From: Stemphylium vesicarium
Taxonomy: Eukaryota > Ascomycota > Dothideomycetes > Pleosporales > Pleosporaceae
Direction: 5' to 3'
Assembly (NCBI GenBank): GCA_004380135.1
Contig: QXCR01000189.1
Coordinates: 1-49,673 of the forward strand
DNA: 49,673 bases
The notes beneath the pieces were generated by a model. It was not told where the DNA came from. It worked only from the letters and a program-made list of their open reading frames with translations, and did no database searches. Positions 1-10,347 of the stretch are shown one piece after another (position 1 is the first letter of the stretch; each line of letters opens with the position of its first letter). A program made the position numbers and the translations under genes.

Positions 1-479
1 TAGTAGGCCTATTATAAAGTCTATAGAGATATCTAACTATAGTATATTAGATAGCTCTATTACTTATATTTCTCTATAAGGTGCGTAAGTACTATATTTA
101 TTCTTCTAATAGTCTACGCATTTAGCAATAAAGAAGGTAACTTTATCCTTTATATATAAAAACTCGTAATTTCGCTTAATAAATTCTATTATTTAAATAA
201 TACTAGAGTAACTATATATAGAGTTATTATAGTATTACTTAATAATTACTTTTTATAATTCTTCTAGTACCTTATTAGTAATTTATATAACTAGGTTTAG
301 CGTCTTTACTAGTCCTAATAATCTATCTTTATAGCGTATAAGTATTACTAATTTATTAATTATCTTTATTTCTATAATATTATATCTATAGCTAAGAGTA
401 TTAGCTCTACTATTATCTTTTTTTAGTATAAATATAATCTTAAACTTATACTATCTTAATTCCTATAATTATTAAATTT

Positions 480-1750
480 AATATTTATTAAGTACTTTAG
501 TAGTTATAAACGTAATTAAGTTCTTATAATCTAAGAATATTATAAGTTCTAAGTAACTCTTAGCGTATACTCTCTAATACTTTAGATAAGTAATAATAGC
601 TAATAGCTCCTTATTATAAATATTATAGTTCTCCTCTAGTCCTAAAAGCTTACGTAAATAATAAGCTATAAGATGCTATTAGCCTTTATATAATTAGCTA
701 GTATATTCTCTTAGTGCGAGATCTAATAAGTTAGTCTTAAAGTATAGAGGTTACCCTAATTAGAATATATAGAAGTATAGTAGTATTATACTTATATTCT
801 TAAGCGTCTAAAAGGCGTCTTCTACTTCTTTACTCTATATAAATAGTATATCTTTTCTTATAAATTTTATTAATAGAATAGTAATCTTAGAGTAATTCTT
901 AATAAACTATTAATTAAAGTTTAAGAATTCTAAGAAGAATTATATTTTCTTAACTATCTTTAGTAATAGCTATTTCTTAACTACTTTAATCTTTTCTTTA
1001 CTTATACGTACTTTATTAGCTTCTATAATATATCCTAAGAAAGTAACCTCTTTCTTATAGAATTCGCATTTCTTTAGCTTAAGTTATAAGTTAAACTAGT
1101 CTAGGCACTTTAGCACTATATAAATATATTTAATATATTCTTCTTTATTCTTAGAGTAGATAAAAATATTATCTAAATATATAATAATAAAGATATCTAG
1201 ATAAGCTCTTAATATATTATTAATAAGTTCTTAAAATATTACTAGGGCGTTTATAAGCCTAAAAAGTATAATAATATATTTATAGTATCTATATCTTATT
1301 TAAAACGCTATTTTTTATTCTTTACCTTTCTTTATTTTAATAAGGTAGTATCTATCTTATAGATTTATTACTATAAAAATTCTTACTTAAGATAATTAAT
1401 TCTAAAATTTTATAATATTTAGTAGTAGGTATTAATTCTTTACTATAATATTATTAAGCTTATAATAGTTTACGTATATTCTTAATAGTCTCTTCTTCTT
1501 TAGTATAAAGAGTATTAGAAATCTTACTAGTAATATAGAAAGTCTAATATATTCTTTCTTTAAATTCTTATTTAGCTACTTTCTTAATACTTTAAATTCT
1601 ATTTCTAATAGTTAATATATTAGTCTAAAGAGTAAAGTTTTCTCTTTTTCTAGAATAATCTTATAATTCTAGAGTTAATACTTTAGTAAGACTTTATTAT
1701 CTACTACTTCTATAAAAAAATACTTAAATTCTTTATACTCTTTTAAAATA
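480..1750 (-). pseudogene. Reverse transcriptase-RNase H relic
   Basis: This is the pol core of relic A. The N-terminal RT portion can be followed at about 1460-1562 (FKERIY, then TKEEETIKNIRKLL in the place of the usual KKDGTLR-CVDYR-LN block). The catalytic block YLDNIFIYSKNKEE is at 1140-1196; the second catalytic Asp reads Asn. RNase H follows at 481-660 with NKELLAI and LDYKNLITF, where the family has DKELLAI and TDHKNL. Many in-frame TAA/TAG codons break it, so it cannot encode an enzyme. Confidence 0.85.
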
Positions 1751-3399
1751 TTAGAAGTTATACATTTCTTTAAAACTCTAACTTTATAATCTAGTAGTAT
1801 CTTACTAGTATCTATTAAGTTAAACTCTTATATCTTAAGGCTATTCTTATATAAGGTTTACTATTCTTTAGTAATATTATAAACTTTTCTCTTATTTATT
1901 ATTAAAATTAGTTAATATATAGGCTAGCTTATAGTTACGTCTAATCTATAGTACTTAAATAAAAACTTCTTTAACTTCTAGTTAATCTATAAGTTATATT
2001 CTTATAGCTAAGAAAGTCCTAATATAATATTATAAGTAGCTAGTCTAAAGACGTCTAAGTCTATCCTTTTCTAGTACTCTTAAATACTAAGCGTTACGTT
2101 AGTAACCTTATATATAATCTTACTTTCTTTTAGTATTAGTTATTTATTAGTAATTTATAGTAGGTATAACTAATATTTTTATAGTAGTTAAAGTTTAGCT
2201 TTATCTACTATATGCGCTAAAATATAGTTTACTTCTAATTCTAAATCTACTAAAGTATATATCTATACTCTATTAAGCTATACTAGTAGCTTAATAAGCT
2301 CTAAGGGATTTATTATATTAATCTTCTTAGCTAGGCCTTCTTAGCTATTTACTAGTCTAAAAAAGACTTAATTCTAAATCTATAGAATTCTTTTATATTA
2401 TAGTGCTTATTATATACGCTACTTAGGTATATTTACTAGTTATACTCCTTATATTCGTAGATAGAGTTATTAATATATTATATCTTATATATAGTTTATA
2501 TCTAAATAATGTCTTATAAGTCTTTATAATTAAGAAAATAAATATTCTTATACTTATTTTATAAGTACTTTAGGTATATATCTTTAATATATATATTCTA
2601 TTCTATCTTATACTTAGGGAATCTATACACTCTTCTTAGAGACTATATAAATCTCTTCTTTTCTAAGTAATAAGTCTTATAGAAGTCGTACGTATAATTA
2701 GTCTATAATAACTTAGTATAGTAGAGGTTATAAGAATTATACTAGTACTAGACTATAGTATTTTAGCTTATTTAGTTAATCTTTTATTTACTTTAAGATT
2801 AGTTTTATAACTATTACTTCTCTACTTCTTTAGCTTATAATAGCTTATTATTTTAAGAGTATTATATAAACTCTTAAACGTCTAGTTCTAGAATCTTAAC
2901 TATTTAGCTATCTAATTCTATAGCGTACGGAGTTATCTCTTAGATATCTTTATTAAAAAGTATAACTATAGGTTTATTCTATACTTATAGTGCTTATTTA
3001 ACTTATTAGAGATTCTTTAGTATTAATAAGAACTTCTTAATTTTTAGAGGAATATTTTCCTAATCTTAATTAATCTTATAGGCTAGATTATAGAAGTACT
3101 ATTATATAGTTTATAGAATATTTAGAGTTTCTATAGCGTAGTCTACTAATTTCTTATTAAGATAATAGAGTAGGCTATTAATCTATAGTAATAGTAACTC
3201 TATTTCTAGTAGGCTTACGTAGGGCGTATTTAGTTAATATTTTTTCTTAAACGTAGCTATCTTATTATGCTTAGTGCGTAGTAGTTCTACTACGTCTTCT
3301 TCTAGTGTATTATACTCCTCGTTAGATATAAGTAAGTTATTTAGGTATTTAGTTCTTATAATAGTAAGGTTCTTAATTCCTTTAAGAATACCTTCTCTA

Positions 3400-4350
3400 C
3401 TATCTACTTAGTATTTAATTATAGGTTTTATAATAACTTCCTATAATTTATTAGCTAGTTTACTAGCCTTTCTAAGTATATTAACTTATCTTATAATCTT
3501 ATTTTTACTATAATAGTCCTATACTATATAGCCTATTTTACTATAGGTATAGTAAGTAATTAGCTTCTTACTCTTATTACGCTAAAACTTTAGCTAACCT
3601 AGTCTCTTATTAATATTATTAAGATATATAGGCTTATAGCCGTTTATAGCGTATATACTAGGGACTTAAAATACGTAGCTTTACTAATATTCTTAGTTAG
3701 GGTATAAATATTAAAGCTAGTATCTTAGTTAGTTATTTATAGGCCCTTAGATATAGGTTTCTTAGTTAAATAGTTTTTCCTTTAATATAAGCTTATATAA
3801 CTTATTATTAATTTAAATAGCTTTATTTATAAGTTTATTAAGTATATTAAGGTTAGATCTACTTTATATAAGTTCCTTACGTATAGTTAACTTAAGATCT
3901 TATTAATATATCTATATTAAAGTATTATTATTCTAGTTAATAATTATAGAGTATTATTAGAACTTAGTTATATAATTAGTAGTAGACCTAGTCTATTTAA
4001 ATCTCTAAATTTTCTATTCTATAACTACTAATTCTTTAAAGAGTAAAAAGACTTCTTTTATCTTAGCTTTAAAGGCGTCCTAATTATTAATAAGATTAAT
4101 ATTATCTTAGTTATTAATATTATTATCTATATATTAGCGTAAGATAGAGTTAGCTTACTTCTCTACGTTACTATAAAGGAAGATAGTAGCCTATATAACT
4201 TTATTATTATTATTAATTCTATTTCTTTTAATATAGAGGTATCTATTAATTTAAAGTAGCTAAGCTTTAAGCTTACTATAGTTACTATAGTATAAGTTAG
4301 ACTTATTACTACGTACTAAGATATAAGTAGCGTCTATAGTCGTATCTAAG
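3400..4350 (-). pseudogene. Gag relic of element A with CCHC knuckle
   Basis: Minus-strand reading near 4090-4260 gives a gag-like stretch (FLYSNVEK then AFKAKIKEVFLLFKE) interrupted by stops. At about 3506-3554 the spacing Y-x2-Y-x4-Y-x4-Y matches the CX2CX4HX4C knuckle exactly, with all three Cys and the His read as Tyr. Cys to Tyr needs G-to-A and His to Tyr needs C-to-T, so both strands were hit, which is characteristic of RIP. The gag assignment rests on motif spacing and position upstream of the pol relic. Confidence 0.7.
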
Positions 4351-4391
4351 GTATCTATTACTATATTACTTATTTTAAGAGTATTTAAAGT

Positions 4392-5168
4392 ATAAAGGTC
4401 TATTTTTAAAGAGTTCTAAGATTAGTTCTTAGAAATAAGCTAGGCGCGTAATAGATAAGATAAGTTAAGTATAATATAAAAATTAATAAATAACTTAAAA
4501 GTTTAAGAATTAAGTACTAATTTTTAGATTTTAAAGTTAAATATAGTAATTATAAAGATATACTATCTAGTAGTTATATACTTATATAATAGTTATAGTA
4601 ACTCTTAATAATAGTAGAGTATAACTTCTAGTAATAGTTATAATAGTCGTAATTACTTCTAGTAATAGTTATAGTAGTTGTAATTACTCTTAGTAATAGT
4701 TCTTAGCGTAGTAATTAGTTACGTAACTACTAATAGTTAGCGTTTTGTAGGATCGCTATCCTGGTCTTGCTCGTGCGGCGTGGTTGCGGCGTGGTTGCGG
4801 CGTGGTCGTAAGCGTTTTGACTTCGGGTCGTAACACGTGACTAATCACTGCGCTAAGGACTATCGCTAAGAGCGATCACGACTACCGTAACTATCGCTAG
4901 AAGTAATTACGACTATTATAACTATCGCTAGAAGTTATACCCTACTATTATTAGGAGTTACTATAACTATTATATAAGTATATAGCTACTAGATAGCGCA
5001 CTCTTATAGTTACTATATTTAATTTTAAAATTTAAGAATTAGTACTTAATTCTTAAACTCCTAAGTTATTTATTAATCTTTATATTATGCTTAACTTATC
5101 TCGTCTATCACGCGCCTAGCTTATTCCTAAGAACTAACCCTAGGACCCTCTAAGGACGGACCTTCACA
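4392..5168. repeat. Large inverted repeat, arms ~330 bases, spacer ~110 bases
   Basis: The left arm (about 4392-4724) is the reverse complement of the right arm (about 4835-5168) along nearly its whole length. Differences are almost all C/T or G/A, and the left arm is the more AT-converted one. The arms carry internal short repeats with CTTCTAGYRATAGTTATA units. On the minus strand the left arm leads directly into gag of relic A, so the arms are probably the LTR 3' part plus leader of that family. The right arm sits where pol of relic B stops being readable. A nested or head-to-head LTR arrangement is the simplest explanation. Confidence 0.8.
4775..4807. repeat. Three-copy 11-base tandem repeat in the inverted-repeat spacer
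   Basis: Three direct copies of GCGGCGTGGTT, the last base of the third copy changed, lie in the GC-rich spacer between the arms. The surrounding ~110 bases have kept their CpG and CpA sites, unlike everything around them. Confidence 0.9.
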
Positions 5169-5229
5169 TAGGCGGTCTAGTAGGTTAATAGGATAGGACT
5201 TAGGCGGGACTTAGTATAGAGCGTAGACC

Positions 5230-5660
5230 TTATTTAGTTTTCTTAGGATATTATAGTGCCTCTAGTAGTATTTACTTTTAAATATTAGAGTATAGCTAGC
5301 AAAGCTAATTCTTAGATTATATTATTTTAGCTAAGGTATTTCTAAAATTATAGAATAGTACGCTAGCTACGTTATATTTAGATAGATAGTCTTAGTATAG
5401 TCTTCTACTCTTATAGTAGCCTTAATATAGTGCGTAATAGTACCTTACTTAGATAGGTTACTATTAAATATTATAATACTAAAGGGGTTCTTTAGTTCTT
5501 ATAGAGGTAGCTTATAGCTTTTAGCCTAGCTTTAGTCTATAAACTCTTTACTCTCTATATTAGAGTTAGTTATTACGTATATTAATATTATCTTCTCTTC
5601 TATCTTTAGTAAGATTAATAGAATTATTATATTAGACCTCTAATTACTTTTCTTATATAT
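5230..5660 (-). pseudogene. Retropepsin region of element B
   Basis: Ignoring stops, the minus strand reads a typical Ty3 protease stretch. There is an ILIYVITNSNIESKEFID segment, in which the catalytic DSG reads as NSN, then ITHYIKATIRVEDYT, then YYSIILEIPWLK-like sequence (family: YPIILGIPWL), then ISFASYTLIFKSKY. Asp to Asn and Gly to Ser or Glu changes plus many stops fit C:G to T:A decay. The order gag then protease on the minus strand agrees with relic B. Confidence 0.75.
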
Positions 5661-5814
5661 TAAGAGTCCCTTAATAGACGCCTTAAAGAGGTAAACTAAG
5701 AACTACTAGCCCTAGTTATATAACTTTAGAGCCTAAATATAACTTAGTTTAGACTTATTCTATTTAATAAGTAGTTTAGGCTAGATAGTAGGCTAGTTAT
5801 TAGGTAGATAAGAG

Positions 5815-5960
5815 AAGAACGCGGGGGGCTAATAGAATAGGGGATCTAGGGCGAGGACATGCGGAGGGACTAGTAAGCAGCGGGGGGACTAGGGGATTAG
5901 CAGGGTGCGAAGGGGCGAGTGTTAGGTTCTAGGTAGTGGGCTACCTAGTGGCTCTTTAAG
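5815..5960. other. G-rich patch inside the AT-rich relic
   Basis: The plus strand carries several runs of four to six G (for example near 5822, 5839, 5882 and 5889) in an otherwise A+T-dominated region. It lies between gag and protease of relic B, where a linker or zinc-knuckle segment would be expected, but I could not read a knuckle in it. Confidence 0.6.
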
Positions 5961-6199
5961 CTATAGCGAAAACACTTGCCTCTCTCTCTGCGGCCCTTTA
6001 GTATAGGGGTCCTTTATAAGCTAAGGTCTATAGGTTCGTACGTGGGTATAGTATTCAGCGCTACTGGGCGGGGAGAGTTCGCTCGTCTATCCCGCGTGTC
6101 TAGGCTAGAAGTCGGCTTAATAGCGGAGGCGTAGCTTACTAGGGGGGTTCTAGTAAGTAAGGCCTAGTAGTTATAGGTAATCTACTACTAGTACTATTA

Positions 6200-7108
6200 G
6201 TAATAATTATTAAGCTTCTATAAATAGCTAGCGTAAATAGAGAACTCTTAAGATAAAAATAAGTTATAAAGTAGTATATTCTATAACTTATAAGATATCT
6301 CTTAGAATAGTAGAGGTATAAGTATACTCTCTAGTATATCTCTTTCTAGGGCTAGTTATTAGAATTTAAAGAAGTAAGTACTAAAGTTAAAAAATTTTTA
6401 TTATAGTTAGAAGAGCTTATTTTAGATATTCTAGGCGTAATCTAAGTCTCTAAATACTTACTCTAAGTATTTTAGTATTTATAGATAGTTAATAAACTAA
6501 GAGATACTATATTAGATCTTAGATAGTATTAGTATATACGCGCTACTTATAAGGCGGCCTATAACGTAAGTTATTTAGTTAGTAGCTAATAAGAAATAGT
6601 TAGTATTTATATTTATTTTACTATATATCTATTAGATAAACCGCTAAAGGTTGCTATAAATTTTATTAAACTTCTTTAGGTTAGGTATTTTCTCGCTAAG
6701 GCTGGCGGTTCTAGAACGTAGGGGAGTAATAGGCGTAGGCGGTCTTATTAGGTCATCTGCGCGAGCTTTAGCTGTAGCTCGGGGGGGCAAGGTAATAGCT
6801 CCGTAGGGGGTCTATATAGTAGGGCTAGCGGTAGTAACTAAGTGGCGCTTCTCGATTTCAAGCTCTGTAATCTATTTCTAGTTAGCGGCTAGTTACTCCT
6901 TCTAGTAGCGGATAATTCCATCGCGTTCAGTAATAGAGGTTTGGTGCTCTTATTCTATAGCACGAGCTACGCGGAGGGAGCTCTCTAAATCTTATATATA
7001 CTAATAGTTATTGCGCAGGTATAGCAGCCAAGCATTAGGACTATTGCGCACCTTAGCTAAAAGGGCTTCGGCCGAGTCTGGAGCTGCTAGTGGTTCGGGA
7101 CGGTCCAT
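6200..7108 (-). pseudogene. Gag relic of element B with a preserved N-terminus
   Basis: From the ATG at 7106-7108 the minus strand reads MDRPEPLAAPDSAEALLAKV and continues with a coiled-coil region (ITERDGIIRY, ITELEIEKRHL). It then enters the capsid-like domain with SLSEKIPNLKKFNKIYSNL (family: LPDPEKFDGTRSDL) and further gag sequence to about 6200. The first ~130 codons are GC-rich with only a few stops, while the capsid part is AT-rich and full of stops. It is a pseudogene, but the start and family are clear. Confidence 0.8.
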
Positions 7109-7368
7109 GGCGGGTCGCGATCACGGCGCCTATAGGAGGAGCTACGTAATGTCACGGGGTCGGCAGGCAGAAAAGATAGGTGCACGTGATTGGTGTATTT
7201 ACTACGTAACACTAACAGTATAGGGTCAGGCTAAGACAAGGACGTAGCTCAAGGAGCGTACGACGGGGCGTGTTCGCGCAGGAATTTCAGTGATCGCGCA
7301 GCTGCTCGCTTAGCAGCTTGGCGCGCTCTCATTAGCTATCTGAGCCAGCGCCGTGACAAGGCCTCCGG

Positions 7369-7382
7369 ACTGACTAAACTAA
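7369..7382 (+). repeat. Left terminal inverted repeat of the first hAT element
   Basis: ACTGACTAAACTAA is the exact reverse complement of 10334-10347. It is followed by clustered TAAACTAA repeats, typical of hAT subterminal regions. Confidence 0.7.
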
Positions 7383-7639
7383 TGTTTAAAGGTTACTAAA
7401 CTAGACTAAACTAACTACTAAGACTTTTTAGGTAAGTTAAAACTAACTAAACTAAACTAACGTTACTACTACTATAGACTAACTAGACTAACTAGACTAA
7501 TCTAAACTAGATTAACTAATATTAAATTAGGATAGCTACTCTTATATTCTTAAAATTTCTTATTCTAATAGTATACGTGCTAGCCTATAAGTAAAGGTGG
7601 TTACTAGCTATATACTAAGCCTCTTCTAGCTCTTTAAAC

Positions 7640-9990
7640 TCTATAAAGCTATAATAAGCTCTAGCTTTATTTAAAGTCTTCGCGTGCCTAATATATTGCT
7701 AAGCTCGCTAAATGTCCGCTCGTAGTCTACTACTGCCGCTAGTATTATAAGTATATTAATAGCAAACTTTAAGAGTACTAGAAATTGTCTAGTAACTAAC
7801 TTCTAGTAGAGTAGCGGGTTAAGCGAGAGCTAGTCCTCCTTAGCTAACGCTAGTTGCCGCCTCTAGATCTTATATTTATCCTTCTTTAGACTTGCCTCTA
7901 CCTATCGTAGATTAGTCTTAATCGATAACTATAGAAAGGCTAATCGCGACGCTAACAACCCTAGCTAGGGCTTCTTTTGCGGCGGCGTTATTACGTTAGC
8001 TACGTTAACTATAGCGTTGCTTCGCTCTTGCCACATTCGCAAGAACGCCTAATAGTTATTATTAAGCTAGCTGTCGCGATAGTGGACGCCATTATAGGTG
8101 GTAATATAGGTGTTTAGCACCTTCTAGAGCGCCGTAAGGTGGTTCTTATAGTATAGGTAAAGAACTATAGTAGCGTAATAAATAGGCGCGTTATTAAATT
8201 TTTTATAGTACTTAGTAAGCTTACTATATATAAGGTTAACGTGCGTAATAAGATAGTCTTTAGGCGTATTAGGGTCTTTATAGTTTATATTCTTAAGGTA
8301 GTCCTTAAGAGCCTTAAGTTAGTTAAGTAGCTATTTAAACGTTACTAGAACCTCCTATATAGCGCCGTGGCGGCCATGTCGGCCGCGGCCTTCAAGCAGC
8401 CGTGTAGCTTCCGCAAATGGCTCGAGGAGTTGAATATACTCCGTAATTGTCGCCCAATCCTTGCCGCTTAGGCCGCCCTCGCGTACATATAGTCGCGGCT
8501 GCGCAGCAGGCAGCTGCTCGCGGTTCTTCCGACGTCGTGATGGTGCCGTTGCGGCACTGTGCTCCTTGAGTTTGAGCTCAATATAGCTGTCGATAGGACC
8601 ATGTAGCTCGGCTGCGCGCACAAAAGTGTCGAAATAGCTATTCCAGCGCGTCTTAACAGGCTTAACAAGTTGCCGGATGTTAGCTATAACGCCTATCGCC
8701 TGTGCCTCGTCATGCTGCAGGCGCTCTAATAGCTGTCGAGTTTGCGGCGTGCAGATAGACGCGATTACGTCAAAAAGGACGCTAATATGGCCGTACTTAC
8801 GCCACTTATCTATGTACTTCTCCTCGTCGTTAAGGTGAGCGGCGTCGTTCTCGTACGCGCTACGATCTTTACCCTAAATTACTAACTGCGCGCCTAGGTT
8901 AAGAATATAGTAGTAGTAGCGCAGCCGCCGCTTACTCGTAGTAAAGTTAAACTCCTCTACTAAAGACTTAACTATAGTATTATTATTACTTACGTTATTA
9001 AGTATAAAGTACCTAATACTTATATTATTAATACTAAAAAGCTATAGTATTATCGCTACTACTAAGGTAATATTATTACTAGTATACGCCCTATAGAGCT
9101 TAGGTAACTTAAGTAGATAGTTAACTAGCTTACCCTCGCTATTAAGGTAGTATACGTAGAGGCTAGTAAAAGCATATTATCTACTAGTTAAAGTCTAGTT
9201 ATTAAAGGAAACGTGTATAAGTGACTAGGCGTCGCGAAGGTAGGCGGCAACAGCTAGTATATACGCGTTATACTTAGTAATAATATAATCGCGGAGCGTC
9301 TAGTAGCTATACTAAAGGAGGGCTTCTACTAGGGGACTTATAGTCGCGATTATATTTTAAAACTATAGCGTCTCTATTACGCGTAGGCTCTAGTTATTAG
9401 TAATTATCTAGTCCTTTAGCGCGTCTTAGAACTAAGAGGTTAAAAAGCTTACCGCTATCTTATTTATAACTTATTAGGAGACCTCTATACCTCTAGACTT
9501 TATAATATATACTTATAACTTTATAAGCGCGCCTATAATATTACCCTTCTAGCTAGTAATTAGAATAGGTCCGTTAGATCTAAGTAAGTGCCCAGGCCTA
9601 TTACTTAAGAGGTGTCGGCCAGCGTTCGTAGTGCTGTTAGCCTCGTAGCACGCCTCCTGCTGCCGTCGTTAGTGGCAGTACTAGCAAAGCTAGTAGTTCT
9701 TCTTGTGCTTGCGGTGCTAGACGCCCTAGCCGTGGCGGTAGATCCAGCTTTTTAGCCCGCCACGATTACAGCGCTTAACCTAGCGCCGCTCTAGATACGG
9801 CACGCGCTTAAAATTAAGCCTAACGTAGTTATTATTATCGTCGTCGGGTATGTCCGCCTATACTACAACGGGCTTATTAGGCTGAGCCTCGCACGCAGTA
9901 TCGCTAATAGTAGGCGCGTTTAATAGCGACGATTAAGAAGAAGCGCGCTTATTATATTTAATAAGGCGGCAGAGGCCTAAGTTAGAGGGA
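7640..9990 (-). pseudogene. hAT transposase relic (BED finger, hAT core, hATC)
   Basis: Read on the minus strand, a BED-type zinc finger is recognisable at about 9620-9780 (KSWIYRHG, then YWLC-x2-CH with stops read through, then HLLS). The hAT core lies at 8355-8680, with TRWNSYF-like sequence and a stretch of open codons including AAELHGPIDSYIELKLKEHS and LEGRGRHGRHGAI. The C-terminal dimerisation region is at about 7640-7745 (VDYERTFSELSNILGTRRL). Much of the rest is full of stops. The GC-normal blocks at 8355-8880 and 9590-9900 alternate with AT-rich blocks. Not functional as it stands. Confidence 0.8.
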
Positions 9991-10333
9991 GTAGATATAA
10001 AGTACTCTAGAAGAAAATATGCGTTAAGTAGTTATAGTAGGCGAGATGCGTAGAGCTTACTAAGTAAGACTAGCGCACTCTAAAAACTCTAATTAGCCTA
10101 GTAGTTTATTACTAACCTATATAGAACTAGTAATAGCCTATATAAGACTAGCATTATCTTATCGCCACTTCTAAATAATACTAGAAGTAGCTATTATAGC
10201 TATAAAATATAGCCTTAAAATAGCTAATATTAGTCTAATATTAGTTAGTTTAATTAGTCTAGAGGCTTCTTAAACTAACTAAACTAACGTCTAGCAGCCT
10301 TAATAACTAACTAACTAAACTAAGTCTTAGTAG

Positions 10334-10347
10334 TTAGTTTAGTCAGT
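10334..10347 (-). repeat. Right terminal inverted repeat of the first hAT element
   Basis: TTAGTTTAGTCAGT is the inverse partner of the left end at 7369-7382. Composition returns to GC-normal a few bases beyond it, which supports this as the element boundary. Confidence 0.7.

Larger units (their letters stand above)
1..4834 (-). mobile_element. Ty3/gypsy retrotransposon relic A, heavily RIP-mutated
   Basis: The stretch is extremely AT-rich and TpA-rich, with no long open frame, but minus-strand reading with stops ignored gives the gag-pol order of a Ty3/gypsy element. A CCHC-type knuckle relic lies at about 3506-3554, an aspartic protease-like segment (TLVDLELEVNYI) near 2222-2262, an RT catalytic segment (IIIYLDNIFIYS, normally YLDD) at about 1146-1196, and an RNase H segment (YNIYNKELLAI) within 481-660. 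Integrase would lie beyond position 1. On the minus strand a probable LTR start (TGTTACGACCCG) sits at about 4834, just upstream of gag. The losses (Cys or His to Tyr, Asp to Asn, many stops) are what C-to-T on either strand would give. Family placement is firm; boundaries are approximate. Confidence 0.85.
5165..7345 (-). mobile_element. Ty3/gypsy retrotransposon relic B
   Basis: A second element on the minus strand. Its gag begins at an ATG at 7106-7108 and can be followed to about 6200. A retropepsin-like region is readable at about 5230-5660. At about 5165 it meets the right arm of the inverted repeat and pol is no longer recognisable, so the element is truncated or interrupted there. Its upstream part (7109-7345) is GC-normal and may be leader or LTR sequence; its right edge abuts the hAT element. 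Gag type and protease spacing differ from relic A, so these are two different families. Confidence 0.8.
7369..10347 (-). mobile_element. hAT-superfamily DNA transposon with decayed transposase
   Basis: The ends carry matching inverted repeats ACTGACTAAACTAA (7369-7382) and TTAGTTTAGTCAGT (10334-10347). Each end also has many ACTAAACTAAC-type subterminal repeats (7376-7520 and 10240-10345). Between them the minus strand encodes a hAT transposase relic in the order BED finger, hAT core, C-terminal hATC. I could not find a matching 8-base target duplication directly outside these repeats. A slightly larger element, starting near 7335-7346 and ending near 10368-10373, is possible because GCTATC recurs in inverted form there. 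Confidence 0.8.

Noticed and set aside
4392..5168. Possibility that the inverted repeat is a stand-alone MITE or a CRISPR-like array
   Set aside because: The left arm runs straight into gag of relic A on the minus strand, which fits an LTR/leader. There are no regularly spaced direct repeats.
7011..7223. 70-codon plus-strand frame in the GC-rich patch
   Set aside because: It is the antisense of the gag N-terminus of relic B.
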